Below are positions 53,986 to 62,553 of a DNA stretch of 64,000 bases, one piece after another. The DNA is taken from the NCBI RefSeq assembly GCF_004348995.1, contig NZ_SMKQ01000015.1, positions 19,416 to 83,415 on the forward strand, written 5' to 3'. Below the pieces are notes generated by a model. It saw only the letters and a list, made by a program, of their open reading frames with translations, was not told the origin of the DNA and made no database searches. The DNA is from Nonomuraea terrae (GTDB lineage: Bacteria > Actinomycetota > Actinomycetes > Streptosporangiales > Streptosporangiaceae). A program made the position numbers and the translations under genes. Every line of letters starts with the position of its first letter. Positions within the stretch are counted from its first letter, which is position 1.

Positions 53986-55394
53986 GCGTGCGGCAGCCAG
54001 ACCGTGAAGAGGGCGCCGGGTTCCTGCCGGCGTACGGAGATCGTGCCGCCGTGCAGCTGGACGTTGGCCTTGGCGATGGCGAGGCCGAGGCCGCTGCCCT
54101 GGCTGCGGGTCCGTCCGGCGCCGGCCTTGTAGAAGCGGTCGAAGACGTGGGGCAATGCCTCGGGCGCGATGCCCTCACCGTGGTCGCGCACTTTCACCTC
54201 CAGTCCGTTCTCCGTGGCCCGGGCGCTGACCACGATCGGGGGAGCACCGTGCTTGAGCGCGTTGCCGACCAGGTTGGCCACGATGACGTCGAACCTGCGG
54301 GGGTCGAGGTTCTCCGTCAGGCCCTGCGACGCCTGCACCGTCACCTGGTCGGTCCAGCCGCGCGTCTTGAGGCAGTCCTCGATGGCGTCGGCCACGGTCA
54401 CCGGCTCCAGGTTCAGCGTGGCGGTGCCCGCGTCGAAGCGGCTGACCTCGATGAGGTGCTCGACCAGCTCGCGTAGCCGTTCGATCTCCTTGAGCACCAG
54501 CCGGACGGCCTCCGCTGGCGCCTGCGGCAGCCGGCTCGCCTCCTCCGAGAGCATGTCGGCCACCGCCGTCATGGACGTGAGTGGCGTGCGCAGCTCGTGG
54601 GAGACGTCGGCGACGAACCTGCGGGACATCGCCTCCAGCGAGCGCAGCTCCGCCACGCTCAGCTCCAGCGCCGCCGCCGCGTCGTTGAACTGCGAAGTGA
54701 GCTCGGCCAGCTCGTCCTTGCCGTGCACGGGCAGCCGGGTGTCCAGCCGCCCCTGGCCGAGCGCCTGGGCCGCCGCGCTCAGCCGTCTGACCGGCAGCAG
54801 CACCTGCCGGGCCGACAGCAGCGCCACCCCCAGGGCGATGAGCACGATGACCACGCCCGTCCTGGCCAGCGTGGTCCTGAGCGTGGCGAGCTGGGCCTCG
54901 TCGTCCCGCAGCGGGAAGAAGGCGAACGCCCGCAGGCCCGTGGCCTCGGACACGCCCTCCTCGTCGCGGTAGACCTCGGCGCCGACGAGCAGGTAGAGCT
55001 CGTCGTGAACGATCACCCGCTGGGTGACCAGGCTCTGGTTGGCCCGGCCGTACAGCTCGTTGGGCACGTCGGTCAGCGTCAGCGGGCCCTCGGAGGCGAC
55101 CGTGCCGCGGTATTCGACCAGCACGGTACGGCCAGGCCCGCTGAGCGCGTGGGCCAGGACCTCCAGCTCCCTGTGCGTCGGCGCGGCCTCGCCGGGCCGC
55201 AGCGTGCCGATCGGGAACGTGATGCTGCTCAGCTCCCGGGTCACCAGGTCGAGCGCGGTGGTCTCGGTCCTGGTGACCAGCGCGGACTTGGCCAGCTCGT
55301 ACCCGATCGTGGCGACGGCCAGCGTGGCGGTGACGGCGACGAGCGTGAACGTGATGACCAGTCGGGCGCGCAACCCCGTCGGTTTACGGATCAC
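53982..55394 (-). CDS. Sensor histidine kinase with HAMP domain
   Basis: 470 aa. TM1 (RLVITFTLVAVTATLAVATIGYEL), an outside sensor region of about 130 residues, TM2 (TGVVIVLIALGVALLSA), then HAMP (LLPVRRLSAAAQALGQGRLDTRLPV). HisKA follows: SRRFVADVSHELRTPLTSM with the phospho-His. HATPase_c has NLVGNALKHGAPP (N box), VRDHGEGIAPEALPHVFDRFYKA, and GSGLGLAIAKA (G2 box). The GTG start at 55394 overlaps the response regulator stop by 4 bases. Its ligand is unknown; the tethered lipoprotein suggests an envelope signal. Confidence 0.94.
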   Translation of the reverse strand: MIRKPTGLRARLVITFTLVAVTATLAVATIGYELAKSALVTRTETTALDLVTRELSSITFPIGTLRPGEAAPTHRELEVLAHALSGPGRTVLVEYRGTVASEGPLTLTDVPNELYGRANQSLVTQRVIVHDELYLLVGAEVYRDEEGVSEATGLRAFAFFPLRDDEAQLATLRTTLARTGVVIVLIALGVALLSARQVLLPVRRLSAAAQALGQGRLDTRLPVHGKDELAELTSQFNDAAAALELSVAELRSLEAMSRRFVADVSHELRTPLTSMTAVADMLSEEASRLPQAPAEAVRLVLKEIERLRELVEHLIEVSRFDAGTATLNLEPVTVADAIEDCLKTRGWTDQVTVQASQGLTENLDPRRFDVIVANLVGNALKHGAPPIVVSARATENGLEVKVRDHGEGIAPEALPHVFDRFYKAGAGRTRSQGSGLGLAIAKANVQLHGGTISVRRQEPGALFTVWLPHA

Positions 55395-56071
55395 GGAGGG
55401 CTGAACCGGTAGCCGAAGCCGCGCACGGTGTGGATGAAGACGGGCTCGGCGGGTCTGGGCTCGATCTTGGCGCGGATGCGCTGGACGCAGGCGTCCACCA
55501 GCCGGGAGTCGGCGATGTGGGTGTGGTCCCAGACGACGCGCAGCAGGTAGCGGCGGTTGAGCACCTGGCCGGGGTGGCGGACGAGCTCCAGCAGCAGCCG
55601 CAGCTCGGTCGGGGTCAGGTGGATCTCCTTGCCGGCCAGCGCGACCTTGAGCGCGCCGCGGTCGATCACGAGGTCGCCGAAGGTGATCCGGTCGGAGGTG
55701 GCCGACTCGGCCCGGCGCAGGACGGCGCGGATGCGGGCGTCGAGGACGCGGGGCTCGACCGGCTTGACCACGTAGTCGTCGGCGCCCGCCTCCAGCCCGA
55801 CCACCACGTCCAGGTCGTCGCCGCGGGCCGTGAGGAGGATGACGGGGAGCTGGTCGAGCTTGCGTACGCGGCGGCAGACCTCGACCCCGTCGATGCCGGG
55901 GAGCATGACGTCGAGGATGGCGATCTCCGGGCGGCGGGCCCTGATGTGGTCGAGTGCCTCCTCGCCGGTGGCGTACGACGTGACGGAGTGTCCCTGACGG
56001 GTCAGCGCGAGCTCCAGGGCCGTGCGGACCGAGGGGTCGTCTTCGACGAGGAGGATGCCAGCCACGCGCAC
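55391..56071 (-). CDS. OmpR/PhoB-family response regulator
   Basis: 226 aa. Receiver domain 1-118: ILLVEDDPSVRTALELAL (acidic pair), AILDVMLPGIDGVEVC (phospho-Asp53 region), ILLTARGDD (Thr) and DYVVKPVEP (Lys). The winged helix DNA-binding domain is 130-224: LTPTELRLLLELVRHPGQVLNRRYLLRVVW and HTVRGFGYRFS. GTG 56071 gives MRVAGILLVED; no ribosome site, and TTAATAAT precedes it, so leaderless translation is likely. Divergent from the transglycosylase gene. Confidence 0.94.
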   Translation of the reverse strand: MRVAGILLVEDDPSVRTALELALTRQGHSVTSYATGEEALDHIRARRPEIAILDVMLPGIDGVEVCRRVRKLDQLPVILLTARGDDLDVVVGLEAGADDYVVKPVEPRVLDARIRAVLRRAESATSDRITFGDLVIDRGALKVALAGKEIHLTPTELRLLLELVRHPGQVLNRRYLLRVVWDHTHIADSRLVDACVQRIRAKIEPRPAEPVFIHTVRGFGYRFSPP

Positions 56072-56164
56072 ATTATTAATGAATGTTCCGAATGCCCGAA
56101 CTAAGTCACCAAACTGTGACGTGGTGTGGAAGAGACGCCGACGTGGAGCCGTCACTCTGAAGGC

Positions 56165-56199
56165 GGCTCCCCTTCGGTACGGGTGCCCGAAGGGGAGCC
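56165..56199. other. Perfect 13-bp hairpin in divergent promoter region
   Basis: GGCTCCCCTTCGG (56165-56177) pairs with CCGAAGGGGAGCC (56187-56199) around a 9-base loop. No gene ends here in either direction; it lies between two divergent genes, about 95 bases from the response regulator start. It could insulate the two promoters or attenuate one. Confidence 0.7.
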
Positions 56200-56208
56200 A
56201 GTTCTCTA

Positions 56209-56224
56209 TGTGACTGAAGTCACA
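56209..56224. promoter_or_regulatory. Consensus CRP-type site
   Basis: TGTGACTGAAGTCACA matches TGTGA-N6-TCACA exactly and extends to a 20-base palindrome (TATGTGACT, ga, AGTCACATA, 56207-56226). It lies 69 bases before the earliest start of the transglycosylase gene, in an A/T-rich stretch. Confidence 0.75.
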
Positions 56225-56292
56225 TATTTTGCCAAAAATCGTGCTAAAAGGGCACTTAGCAAAGTTCGCGGCAAGGAATTCCCGCGTTTCGG

Positions 56293-57042
56293 TTGCGGAC
56301 CACCCCCCATGACAGGGCAAGCTCATGGTTCGTGAGCCCGCGTCCGCAGCTGAGAGAGCGCCCCCCGAAGGAAGACCTCCCCTCGGCGCGCCGGCCTTCC
56401 GCCTTCACCCCCAAGCGCGTCATCGTCACCGTCCTGTCGCTCGCGGTCGTCCTCGGCGGCGGTGGCTTCACCGCCTACCGCGCCGTCCAGAACGCCAACG
56501 AGCCGCCCTCGGAGCAGTTCACCCTCAACGAGCTGGGCAAGCTCGCCGCGGGTGACCTCGCCGCGCCCGACCCCGAGACGGACGCGCTCAAGGCCGCGGC
56601 CGAGCAGGCATTCCGGGCCGAGCGGCTGGAGGAGGACCGCGGCGGCACCGGCAAGGGCCTCAAGTGGGTCGTGCCCAAGCAGGCGCCCTCCGGCGGCGGC
56701 TTCCCCGCGATGAACTTCCCGCCCGGCAGCGACCCCTCGCCGGGCAGCAACAAGGCCACCGCCAAGTCCATGCTCGCCTCGTTCGGGTTCGGCGCCGACC
56801 AGTGGGGCTGCCTGGAGTCGCTCTGGACGAAGGAGAGCGGCTGGAACGAGCGGGCGATGAACCGCTACTCCGGCGCGTACGGCATCCCGCAGTCGCTGCC
56901 CGGCAGCAAGATGGCCAGCGCCGGCTCCGACTGGCAGACCAACGCCGCCACCCAGATCAAGTGGGGACTCGGTTACATCAAGGGCCGTTACGGCACGCCC
57001 TGTGCCGCCTGGGGTCATTCACAGTCCGTGGGCTGGTATTAA
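56293..57042 (+). CDS. Membrane-anchored lytic transglycosylase-like protein
   Basis: Up to 249 aa. Basic N-terminus, one membrane helix (VIVTVLSLAVVLGGGGFTAYRAV), a charged linker of about 90 residues, then a C-terminal lysozyme-like domain of about 75 residues. WGCLESLWTKESGWNERAMNRYSGAYGIPQSLPG carries the catalytic Glu in KESGW; the chain ends IKGRYGTPCAAWGHSQSVGWY with a Cys pair to WGC. This is the small LT-like domain of actinobacterial wall hydrolases, close in size to Rpf domains. The start is uncertain (TTG 56293 or GTG 56332). Upstream CRP site and hairpin suggest nutrient-linked control. Confidence 0.85.
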   Translation: MRTTPHDRASSWFVSPRPQLRERPPKEDLPSARRPSAFTPKRVIVTVLSLAVVLGGGGFTAYRAVQNANEPPSEQFTLNELGKLAAGDLAAPDPETDALKAAAEQAFRAERLEEDRGGTGKGLKWVVPKQAPSGGGFPAMNFPPGSDPSPGSNKATAKSMLASFGFGADQWGCLESLWTKESGWNERAMNRYSGAYGIPQSLPGSKMASAGSDWQTNAATQIKWGLGYIKGRYGTPCAAWGHSQSVGWY

Positions 57043-57112
57043 CGGGTCAACTTTGCGCCTCTAATCGGCAAGCCGCCGAGCCCGGCCGGATATGTCGGCG
57101 CACGCTGGCCGC

Positions 57113-59107
57113 ATGGGTGTGAAGGTCAGTGTGATCGTCAATGTCCACAATCCGGGTGACACCGCCGACGCGTGCATCCGCTCCGCCCTGGAGCAGACCA
57201 TGCCCGCGGACACGTACGAAGTGATCTTCGTGGACGACGGGTCCACGGACGGGATCGCCGAGCGCCTGGACAGCATCGCCGCCACCCGCGCGAACGTGCG
57301 TGCCCTGCACCTCCCGCACACCGGCTCGCCGATGCGCGGCCGCAACGTCGGCCTCGCCGCGGCCGCCGGCGACTACGTCTACTTCCTCGGCCAGCACGAC
57401 CGCCTGGAGCGCGACGCCCTGGAGCGCATGCACGACCGCGCCGTGGAGACCGACGCCGACGTGCTGATCGGCCGTCTGGTCCGCGACTACGGCCCGCCGA
57501 TGACCGCCTTCGAACGCAGCACGGCCCGCGCGGACGTCCTGCGCGACCGGCTGCTCACCCTGCTCATCCCGCAACAGCTCTACCGCCGCGCCTTCCTGGA
57601 GGAGCACGAGCTCGGCTTCCCGGCCAGCGGCAGCCGGATGGGCGAGCAGGCGTTCGTGATGCGGGCGTACCTGCACGCCAAGGTGATCGCCGTGCTGGCC
57701 GAGCACGTCTGCTGCCACCTCGGGGAGCGTCCCCGCGCCGAGGAGGAGCCGCGCGCGATCGCCGGCGAGCTGCACGCGCTGCTCGACGACATCGACACGT
57801 ACGTGGGCGAGGGCCGCCAGCGTGACCGCATGTACGCCCACTGGTTCCGCTACGCCGCCCTGCGCCCGTTGCTGACCGAGAGGTTCGCCGAGTCGTCCGT
57901 GGACCGGGGGGTGCACTTCCGGGTCGTGCAGGAGCTCACCGCCCGCCGCTTCCCCGAGCAGCTCGACCGCTATCTGCCCGTGCAGCTGCGCCTGGTGGCC
58001 GCGTACGTGCGCGCGGGCCGCCTGGACCAGATCGTGCTCATGGCGAACTGCGTCAGGCGGGCCGGCCTGCGCGCCGACCTGACCGAGGCGCGCTGGGACG
58101 CCCACGTCCTCGTGCTGGGGTTGAGCGTGGAGGTCGTGGACGGCGACGGCACACCAGACCGCTACCGGGTGGACGGCGAGCGCGTGCACTGGGTGCCGCC
58201 GCGCGCCCTGGACACCAGGAGCCTGGCGGAGGAGGTCACCGACATCACCGACGCCGTCGAGCGAGCCCGCATCGAGCTGTACGTCCGCCACGTCGAGACC
58301 GGCGTCGTGCACTTCCTGCCGCTGACCCAGCAGGTCGAGCGGATCCAGGACGGCCGCCGCCGCATCCGGGTGCGCGTCAGGGGCGAGGCCCGGCTCGACG
58401 TGACCAGCGCAGCGCTGGGCGAGCCGCTCAAGCCCGGCCAGTGGGAAGTGCACGTGCGCATGTACAGCGGCGCCAACCAGGCCAGAAGCCGCGTCAGGAG
58501 CTCCGAGGGCCCGCTCAACTGCCTGGGCGTGCTCGCCCAGCGGCCCCGGATGCGGCTGGTGGTGCCGTGCTGGAGCGATCGCGGCGAGCTGAGCCTGGCC
58601 ATCGAGCCGCGCTCGTTCACCCAGTCGATCGCGCTGGTGTCGCCGGGCGTGTCGGTCAAGCAGCTCGACGGCAACCTGTACGTCGTGCTGCCGGTGCCGT
58701 ACGTGCCGCCGAGTGGCGGGCCGCCGCTGGAGCTGGTGCTGCGTGGGATCGGGCGGCGCGAGCGCGAGGCGAGCGCGCCCGCCCTGGTCGAGGCCGGGGT
58801 GCCGGGCAGGATCGCCGGCCAGCTGGTCGCCAAGGTGCCGGTCAAGCGGCTCGTCGCGGGTGCCGACGACCTCGGCCCCGGCGGCTGGACGTGCTCGTTG
58901 CGCTCCCCGGACGAGGAGGTCGGGCTGCGCTTCGCCCTGGAGGTGCGCCGGGGCCGGGTCGAGGTGCGCCCCGCGAGCGCCGCACTCCGGCAGCGCTCGC
59001 CGCTGGGCCGCGACACCGCGCTGCACCGGCTCGGCCGGCGACTGCCCGGCGCACGCCACCTCGTCCGCTGGGCGCGCGCCGGCAGGCACCGCTACCTCAA
59101 GGAGTGA
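57113..59107 (+). CDS. Family 2 glycosyltransferase with large C-terminal region
   Basis: 664 aa. GT-A domain at 1-220: KVSVIVNVHNPGDTADACIRSALEQT, the EVIFVDDGSTDG nucleotide-sugar motif, and PMRGRNVGLAAAAGDYVYFLGQHD in place of the usual DDD/DxD segment. The other 440 residues comprise a helical part and a beta-rich part (LRVRVRGEARLDVTSAAL, LNCLGVLAQRPRMRLVVPCWS) as seen in teichoic-acid-type or other wall-polymer transferases. No membrane helix. ATG 57113 (or 57092) has no ribosome site. It overlaps the convergent hydrolase by 16 bases. Confidence 0.85.
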   Translation: MGVKVSVIVNVHNPGDTADACIRSALEQTMPADTYEVIFVDDGSTDGIAERLDSIAATRANVRALHLPHTGSPMRGRNVGLAAAAGDYVYFLGQHDRLERDALERMHDRAVETDADVLIGRLVRDYGPPMTAFERSTARADVLRDRLLTLLIPQQLYRRAFLEEHELGFPASGSRMGEQAFVMRAYLHAKVIAVLAEHVCCHLGERPRAEEEPRAIAGELHALLDDIDTYVGEGRQRDRMYAHWFRYAALRPLLTERFAESSVDRGVHFRVVQELTARRFPEQLDRYLPVQLRLVAAYVRAGRLDQIVLMANCVRRAGLRADLTEARWDAHVLVLGLSVEVVDGDGTPDRYRVDGERVHWVPPRALDTRSLAEEVTDITDAVERARIELYVRHVETGVVHFLPLTQQVERIQDGRRRIRVRVRGEARLDVTSAALGEPLKPGQWEVHVRMYSGANQARSRVRSSEGPLNCLGVLAQRPRMRLVVPCWSDRGELSLAIEPRSFTQSIALVSPGVSVKQLDGNLYVVLPVPYVPPSGGPPLELVLRGIGRREREASAPALVEAGVPGRIAGQLVAKVPVKRLVAGADDLGPGGWTCSLRSPDEEVGLRFALEVRRGRVEVRPASAALRQRSPLGRDTALHRLGRRLPGARHLVRWARAGRHRYLKE

Positions 59108-60246
59108 AGCGTCCAGTTCTCCAGTTCCGTGAAGGCGGTGCGGAAGAGCGGGAGCATCGGCTGCAGGCGGCCGGGGTGGACGTCCACGAGGCTGTCGAGG
59201 TGGTTGCCGCCCTCGACGCGGTGGTAGCGGAACGGACGGTGCGGGCCGACCATCTCGGCGTAGACGTCGGAGGAGCGCGAGATCGGCAGCAGCGTGTCGA
59301 GCGTGCCGTGCAGGGTGATCAGCGGCTTGGTGATCCGGCCGGTCAGCGCGATCTTCGCCATCGCCGCGTACGGCCGGCGCTCGTCGTAGTCGTAGTCCTC
59401 CGGCGCGCCCGCGTACGACGGGTCGAGCTCCTTCTGGTAGATCTCCTGCGTCAGCTCCCAGTAGTAGTCGCGGTGGAACGGCCAGAGGAACTCCGAGCCG
59501 GGCGCGAACCCGGCGGCTCGCACCCCGTCGGGGTCCGGATACGCCTTCAGCACCTGCGGCAGGTAGTTCAGCAGGTTGTCGCCCTTGAGCCGCCAGAGGG
59601 TGCCCTCCCAGTCGAGGCCGCCGTCGTACAGGTGGCCGCGGTTCTCCAGCTGCCACCTGACCAGGTAGCCGCCGTTGGAGATGCCGGCGGCGAACGTCCT
59701 GCTGGCCTTGCGGCCGTAGTGCTGCCGCACCACGGCCTTGGCGGCGACGGTGAGCTGGGTGACGCGCTCGTTCCACTCCGCGATGGCGTCGCCCGGGCGG
59801 CGGCCGTCCTCGTGGAACGTCGTGCCGACGTTGCCCTTGTCGGTGGCGGCGAACGCGTAGCCCTTGGCCAGCACCCAGTCGGAGATCGTGTAGTCGTTGG
59901 CGTACTGCTCGCGGTTGCCCGGGGTGCCGCTGACGACCAGGCCGCCGTTCCACTTCTCGGGGAGCCGGATGACGAACTGGGCGTCGTGGTTCCAGCCGTG
60001 CGTGGTGTTGCCGGTGGAGGTGTCGGGGAAGTAGCCGTCGATCTGGACGCCCGGCACGCCGGTGGGGTTGACGGTGGCGGCCGAGTGCAGCCCGGCCCAG
60101 TCGGCGGGGTCGGTGTGGCCGGTCTCGGCCGTGCCGGCGGTCGTCAGGTCGTCCAGCGCGGTGACGACCTGGTGCTCCGCGCCCGGCACCGTGAGGGGCT
60201 GCACGGGGGTCAGCAGGCTCGCGACCAGGGAGAGTGCGACGAACAT
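59092..60246 (-). CDS. Secreted alpha/beta hydrolase (3HB-oligomer hydrolase / tannase-like)
   Basis: 384 aa. A short signal peptide (MFVALSLVASLLTPVQPL) precedes an alpha/beta hydrolase fold with nucleophile AAGISNGGYL (GxSxG), PLITLHGTLDTLLPIS (acid region) and VEGGNHLDSL (catalytic His). VVSGTPGNREQYANDYTISDWVLAKGYAFAATDKGN resembles D-3-hydroxybutyrate-oligomer hydrolases and related esterases. It is the last gene of a likely operon with an MHS transporter and another hydrolase. The start follows the upstream stop directly. Confidence 0.8.
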   Translation of the reverse strand: MFVALSLVASLLTPVQPLTVPGAEHQVVTALDDLTTAGTAETGHTDPADWAGLHSAATVNPTGVPGVQIDGYFPDTSTGNTTHGWNHDAQFVIRLPEKWNGGLVVSGTPGNREQYANDYTISDWVLAKGYAFAATDKGNVGTTFHEDGRRPGDAIAEWNERVTQLTVAAKAVVRQHYGRKASRTFAAGISNGGYLVRWQLENRGHLYDGGLDWEGTLWRLKGDNLLNYLPQVLKAYPDPDGVRAAGFAPGSEFLWPFHRDYYWELTQEIYQKELDPSYAGAPEDYDYDERRPYAAMAKIALTGRITKPLITLHGTLDTLLPISRSSDVYAEMVGPHRPFRYHRVEGGNHLDSLVDVHPGRLQPMLPLFRTAFTELENWTLHSLR

Positions 60247-61251
60247 CTAGGCGTCCTTCAGGTGGTCGGCCAGCACGCGCTGGAACTCGGCGGGATGTTC
60301 GAGGTGCGGGCTGTGGCCGCAGTCGGCGAACACGACCTCGCGGTAGCGGCCGTAGCGCTCCAGCACCGTCCTGGTCTGGGTGACCATCGGCTGGGCCGGG
60401 GTGCCGGGGGAGCCGGGCACGACGCCGAGCGCGCCCAGGTGGGCGAGGTCGAAGAGCGAGGCGTCCGAGACGATCGCGTCGTCGGCGCCCCTGATCCACA
60501 GGATGGGCGGCCGGGGGCCGATCTCGTGCAGGTCGTCGAGGCGGAAGTGGGTGGGCGCGATGGCGTTGAGCACACCGTGCTTGCCGGGGGCGACGCCGGG
60601 CCAGGCGTCGGAGGAGGCCGCGTCGCCCGGGTAGTGGGCGTCGCCCACGCGGGTGGTGAGCATCGACCGTACGTAGAAGTCCTCGTCGGTGAGGACGGCG
60701 GGGTTCTTGACGTAGGCGGAGCGGAGGACGTTGCGCGGGGACGTGGGGGATTCGTCCGACATGTCGCCTGCCTTGAGGCGCGCCACGAAGTCCGGGTTGG
60801 CGGCTCCTGCGCCGGCGCCCGTGCCGTCGGGGTGCGTGAGCCGGCCGCCGGGGCCTTCGGTGCCGCCGAACCCGTACGGCGAGATGGGGTTGACCAGGGT
60901 GACGCTCCTGACGGCGGCCGGCCGGTCGCGCAGCGCCTGCAGCACGACCCCGCCGCCCATGCTCCAGCCGACCAGGTGGACGCCGTCCAGGCCGAGGGCG
61001 TCGAGCAGCTCCAGCACGTCGTCGGAGTAGTCGCGCAGCCCGCGCGTGGCGTCCACCGGCGCGGGGTCGCTCGCGCCGAACCCGCGCAGGTCCACCGCGA
61101 GCGGCCGGTAACCGGCGGGCAGCGCCGCCATGGTGTCGCGCCAGAACGCGCCGGAGGAGACGTTGCCGTGCACGAACAGCACCGGCTCGCCGCTCATCCG
61201 CCCTTCCACGGTAAGGACGTGCTGGACGAGTCTCGGCGTGGTGACGTTCAT
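60247..61251 (-). CDS. Alpha/beta hydrolase
   Basis: 334 aa cytosolic esterase or C-C hydrolase. VLFVHGNVSSGAFWRDTM (oxyanion HG), LAVDLRGFGASDP, HLVGWSMGGGVVLQAL (nucleophile Ser in GWSMG), PPILWIRGADDAIVSD (Asp) and VVFADCGHSPHLEHP (His). A long cap region lies between about 150 and 240. The ATG at 61251 overlaps the transporter stop by 4 bases; its stop abuts the next gene. Substrate not known; the operon suggests hydroxyalkanoate or other ester use. Confidence 0.9.
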   Translation of the reverse strand: MNVTTPRLVQHVLTVEGRMSGEPVLFVHGNVSSGAFWRDTMAALPAGYRPLAVDLRGFGASDPAPVDATRGLRDYSDDVLELLDALGLDGVHLVGWSMGGGVVLQALRDRPAAVRSVTLVNPISPYGFGGTEGPGGRLTHPDGTGAGAGAANPDFVARLKAGDMSDESPTSPRNVLRSAYVKNPAVLTDEDFYVRSMLTTRVGDAHYPGDAASSDAWPGVAPGKHGVLNAIAPTHFRLDDLHEIGPRPPILWIRGADDAIVSDASLFDLAHLGALGVVPGSPGTPAQPMVTQTRTVLERYGRYREVVFADCGHSPHLEHPAEFQRVLADHLKDA

Positions 61252-62522
61252 CGCGCGGGCGTCCTTTCCGCGAGGTCGCGGCCCTGCGTCTCGCGGGCGG
61301 CGTAGACCGCGGCCAGGGTGAGCACCGCCGCCAGCCCGAGGTAGATGGAGATGGGCACGCTGCTCCCGTAGCTCCGCAGGAGGGCGACCGCGATGACCGG
61401 GGCCAGCGCCCCCGCCACGATCGCCGACAGCTGGGCGCCGATGGAGACGCCGGTGTAACGCATCCTCGTGCCGAACAACTCGGAGAAGAAGGCCGCCTGG
61501 GGGCCGTACATCATGCCGTGGAAGAGCAGGCCGACGGTGACGGCCAGGGTGATGGCCAGGAAGTTGCCGGTGTCCACGAGCGGGAAGAAGGCGAAGATCC
61601 ACACCCCGATGCCGGCGGCGCCCGCCAGGTAGATCGGGCGGCGGCCGATCCGGTCCGACAGCGCGCCCCACATCGGGATCGTCGCGAAGTGGATGGCCGA
61701 GGCGATCAGCACCGCGTTCAGCACGGTCGAGTTCGGGATGTCGTTGGTGGTGGCGTACGTGATGACGAAGACGGTCAGCAGGTAGAACGAGATGTTCTCC
61801 GCCAGGCGGGCGCCGATCGCGATGACGACGTCCTTGCTGTGGTACCGCAGCACCCCGACGATCGGGGCCCTCTCCTCGGGCGGGGCCTGCTGGAACACCG
61901 GCGACTCGTTGATCGTCAGCCGGATCCAGAGCCCGATCAGCACCAGCACGCCCGACAGCAGGAACGGCACCCGCCAGCCCCACGACAGGAACGCCTCCTC
62001 CGACTGCCAGGCGGCCAGCGCCGCCAGCACGCCGGTCGCCAGCAGGTTGCCGCCGGGGGCGCCGGCCTGCGGCCAGGAGGCCCAGAAGCCGCGCCGCGCG
62101 TTGTCGCCGTGCTCGGAGACGATCAGCACCGCGCCGCCCCACTCGCCGCCGAGCGCGAAGCCCTGCACGAGCCTGAGCGCCGTCAGCAGCAGCGCCGCGG
62201 CCGGGCCCAGCGTCTCGTACGTCGGCAGGCAGCCGATCAGGAACGTGGCGGCGCCCATCAACAGCAGGCTGACGACCAAGAGGGTCTTGCGGCCGATCTT
62301 GTCGCCGAAGTGGCCGAAGATCAGGCCGCCGAGCGGGCGGGCGACGAAGCCGACCGCGTACGTGAGGAACGCCAGCAGCGTGCCGGTCAGCGGGTCGGAC
62401 TCGGGGAAGAACAGCTTGTTGAACACGAGGGCGGCTGCCGAGCCGTACAGGAAGAAGTCGTACCACTCGATGGTGGTGCCGATCAGGCTCGCGGCGACGA
62501 TCTTCTTGATGGAAGTGGCCAT
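61248..62522 (-). CDS. MHS-family MFS transporter
   Basis: 424 aa, twelve membrane helices. The metabolite:H+ symporter signature GTTIEWYDFFLYG is near residue 16; GHFGDKIGRKTLLVVSLLLMG is the MFS loop 2-3 motif, and LRLVQGFALGGEWGGA follows. Related to KgtP, ShiA and ProP, so a carboxylate or hydroxyacid is the likely substrate, taken up with protons. ATG 62522 (GTG 62531 also in frame). An inverted repeat lies over the start region. Same strand as the PucR-type gene upstream. Confidence 0.93.
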   Translation of the reverse strand: MATSIKKIVAASLIGTTIEWYDFFLYGSAAALVFNKLFFPESDPLTGTLLAFLTYAVGFVARPLGGLIFGHFGDKIGRKTLLVVSLLLMGAATFLIGCLPTYETLGPAAALLLTALRLVQGFALGGEWGGAVLIVSEHGDNARRGFWASWPQAGAPGGNLLATGVLAALAAWQSEEAFLSWGWRVPFLLSGVLVLIGLWIRLTINESPVFQQAPPEERAPIVGVLRYHSKDVVIAIGARLAENISFYLLTVFVITYATTNDIPNSTVLNAVLIASAIHFATIPMWGALSDRIGRRPIYLAGAAGIGVWIFAFFPLVDTGNFLAITLAVTVGLLFHGMMYGPQAAFFSELFGTRMRYTGVSIGAQLSAIVAGALAPVIAVALLRSYGSSVPISIYLGLAAVLTLAAVYAARETQGRDLAERTPAR

Positions 62523-62548
62523 GCCGGTCACGGTAAGGAGTGACCGGC
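62523..62548. promoter_or_regulatory. Inverted repeat at transporter start
   Basis: GCCGGTCAC (62523-62531) and GTGACCGGC (62540-62548) are exact inverted repeats with an 8-base spacer in the 31-base gap between the PucR-type gene and the transporter. It could be a regulator operator or an intercistronic hairpin. Confidence 0.5.
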
Positions 62549-62553
62549 GTCAC

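Noticed and set aside
53479..56071. Naming the operon mtrAB-lpqB
   Set aside because: The lipoprotein is about a third of LpqB length and kinase length differs, so homology is only to the general layout.
57047..60499. An 1150-codon open frame on the minus strand
   Set aside because: It is antisense or out of frame over the glycosyltransferase and hydrolase genes and has Arg/Pro-rich nonsense composition.
58441..61305. A 954-codon plus-strand open frame across the hydrolases
   Set aside because: It is the shadow of minus-strand genes with clear family motifs.
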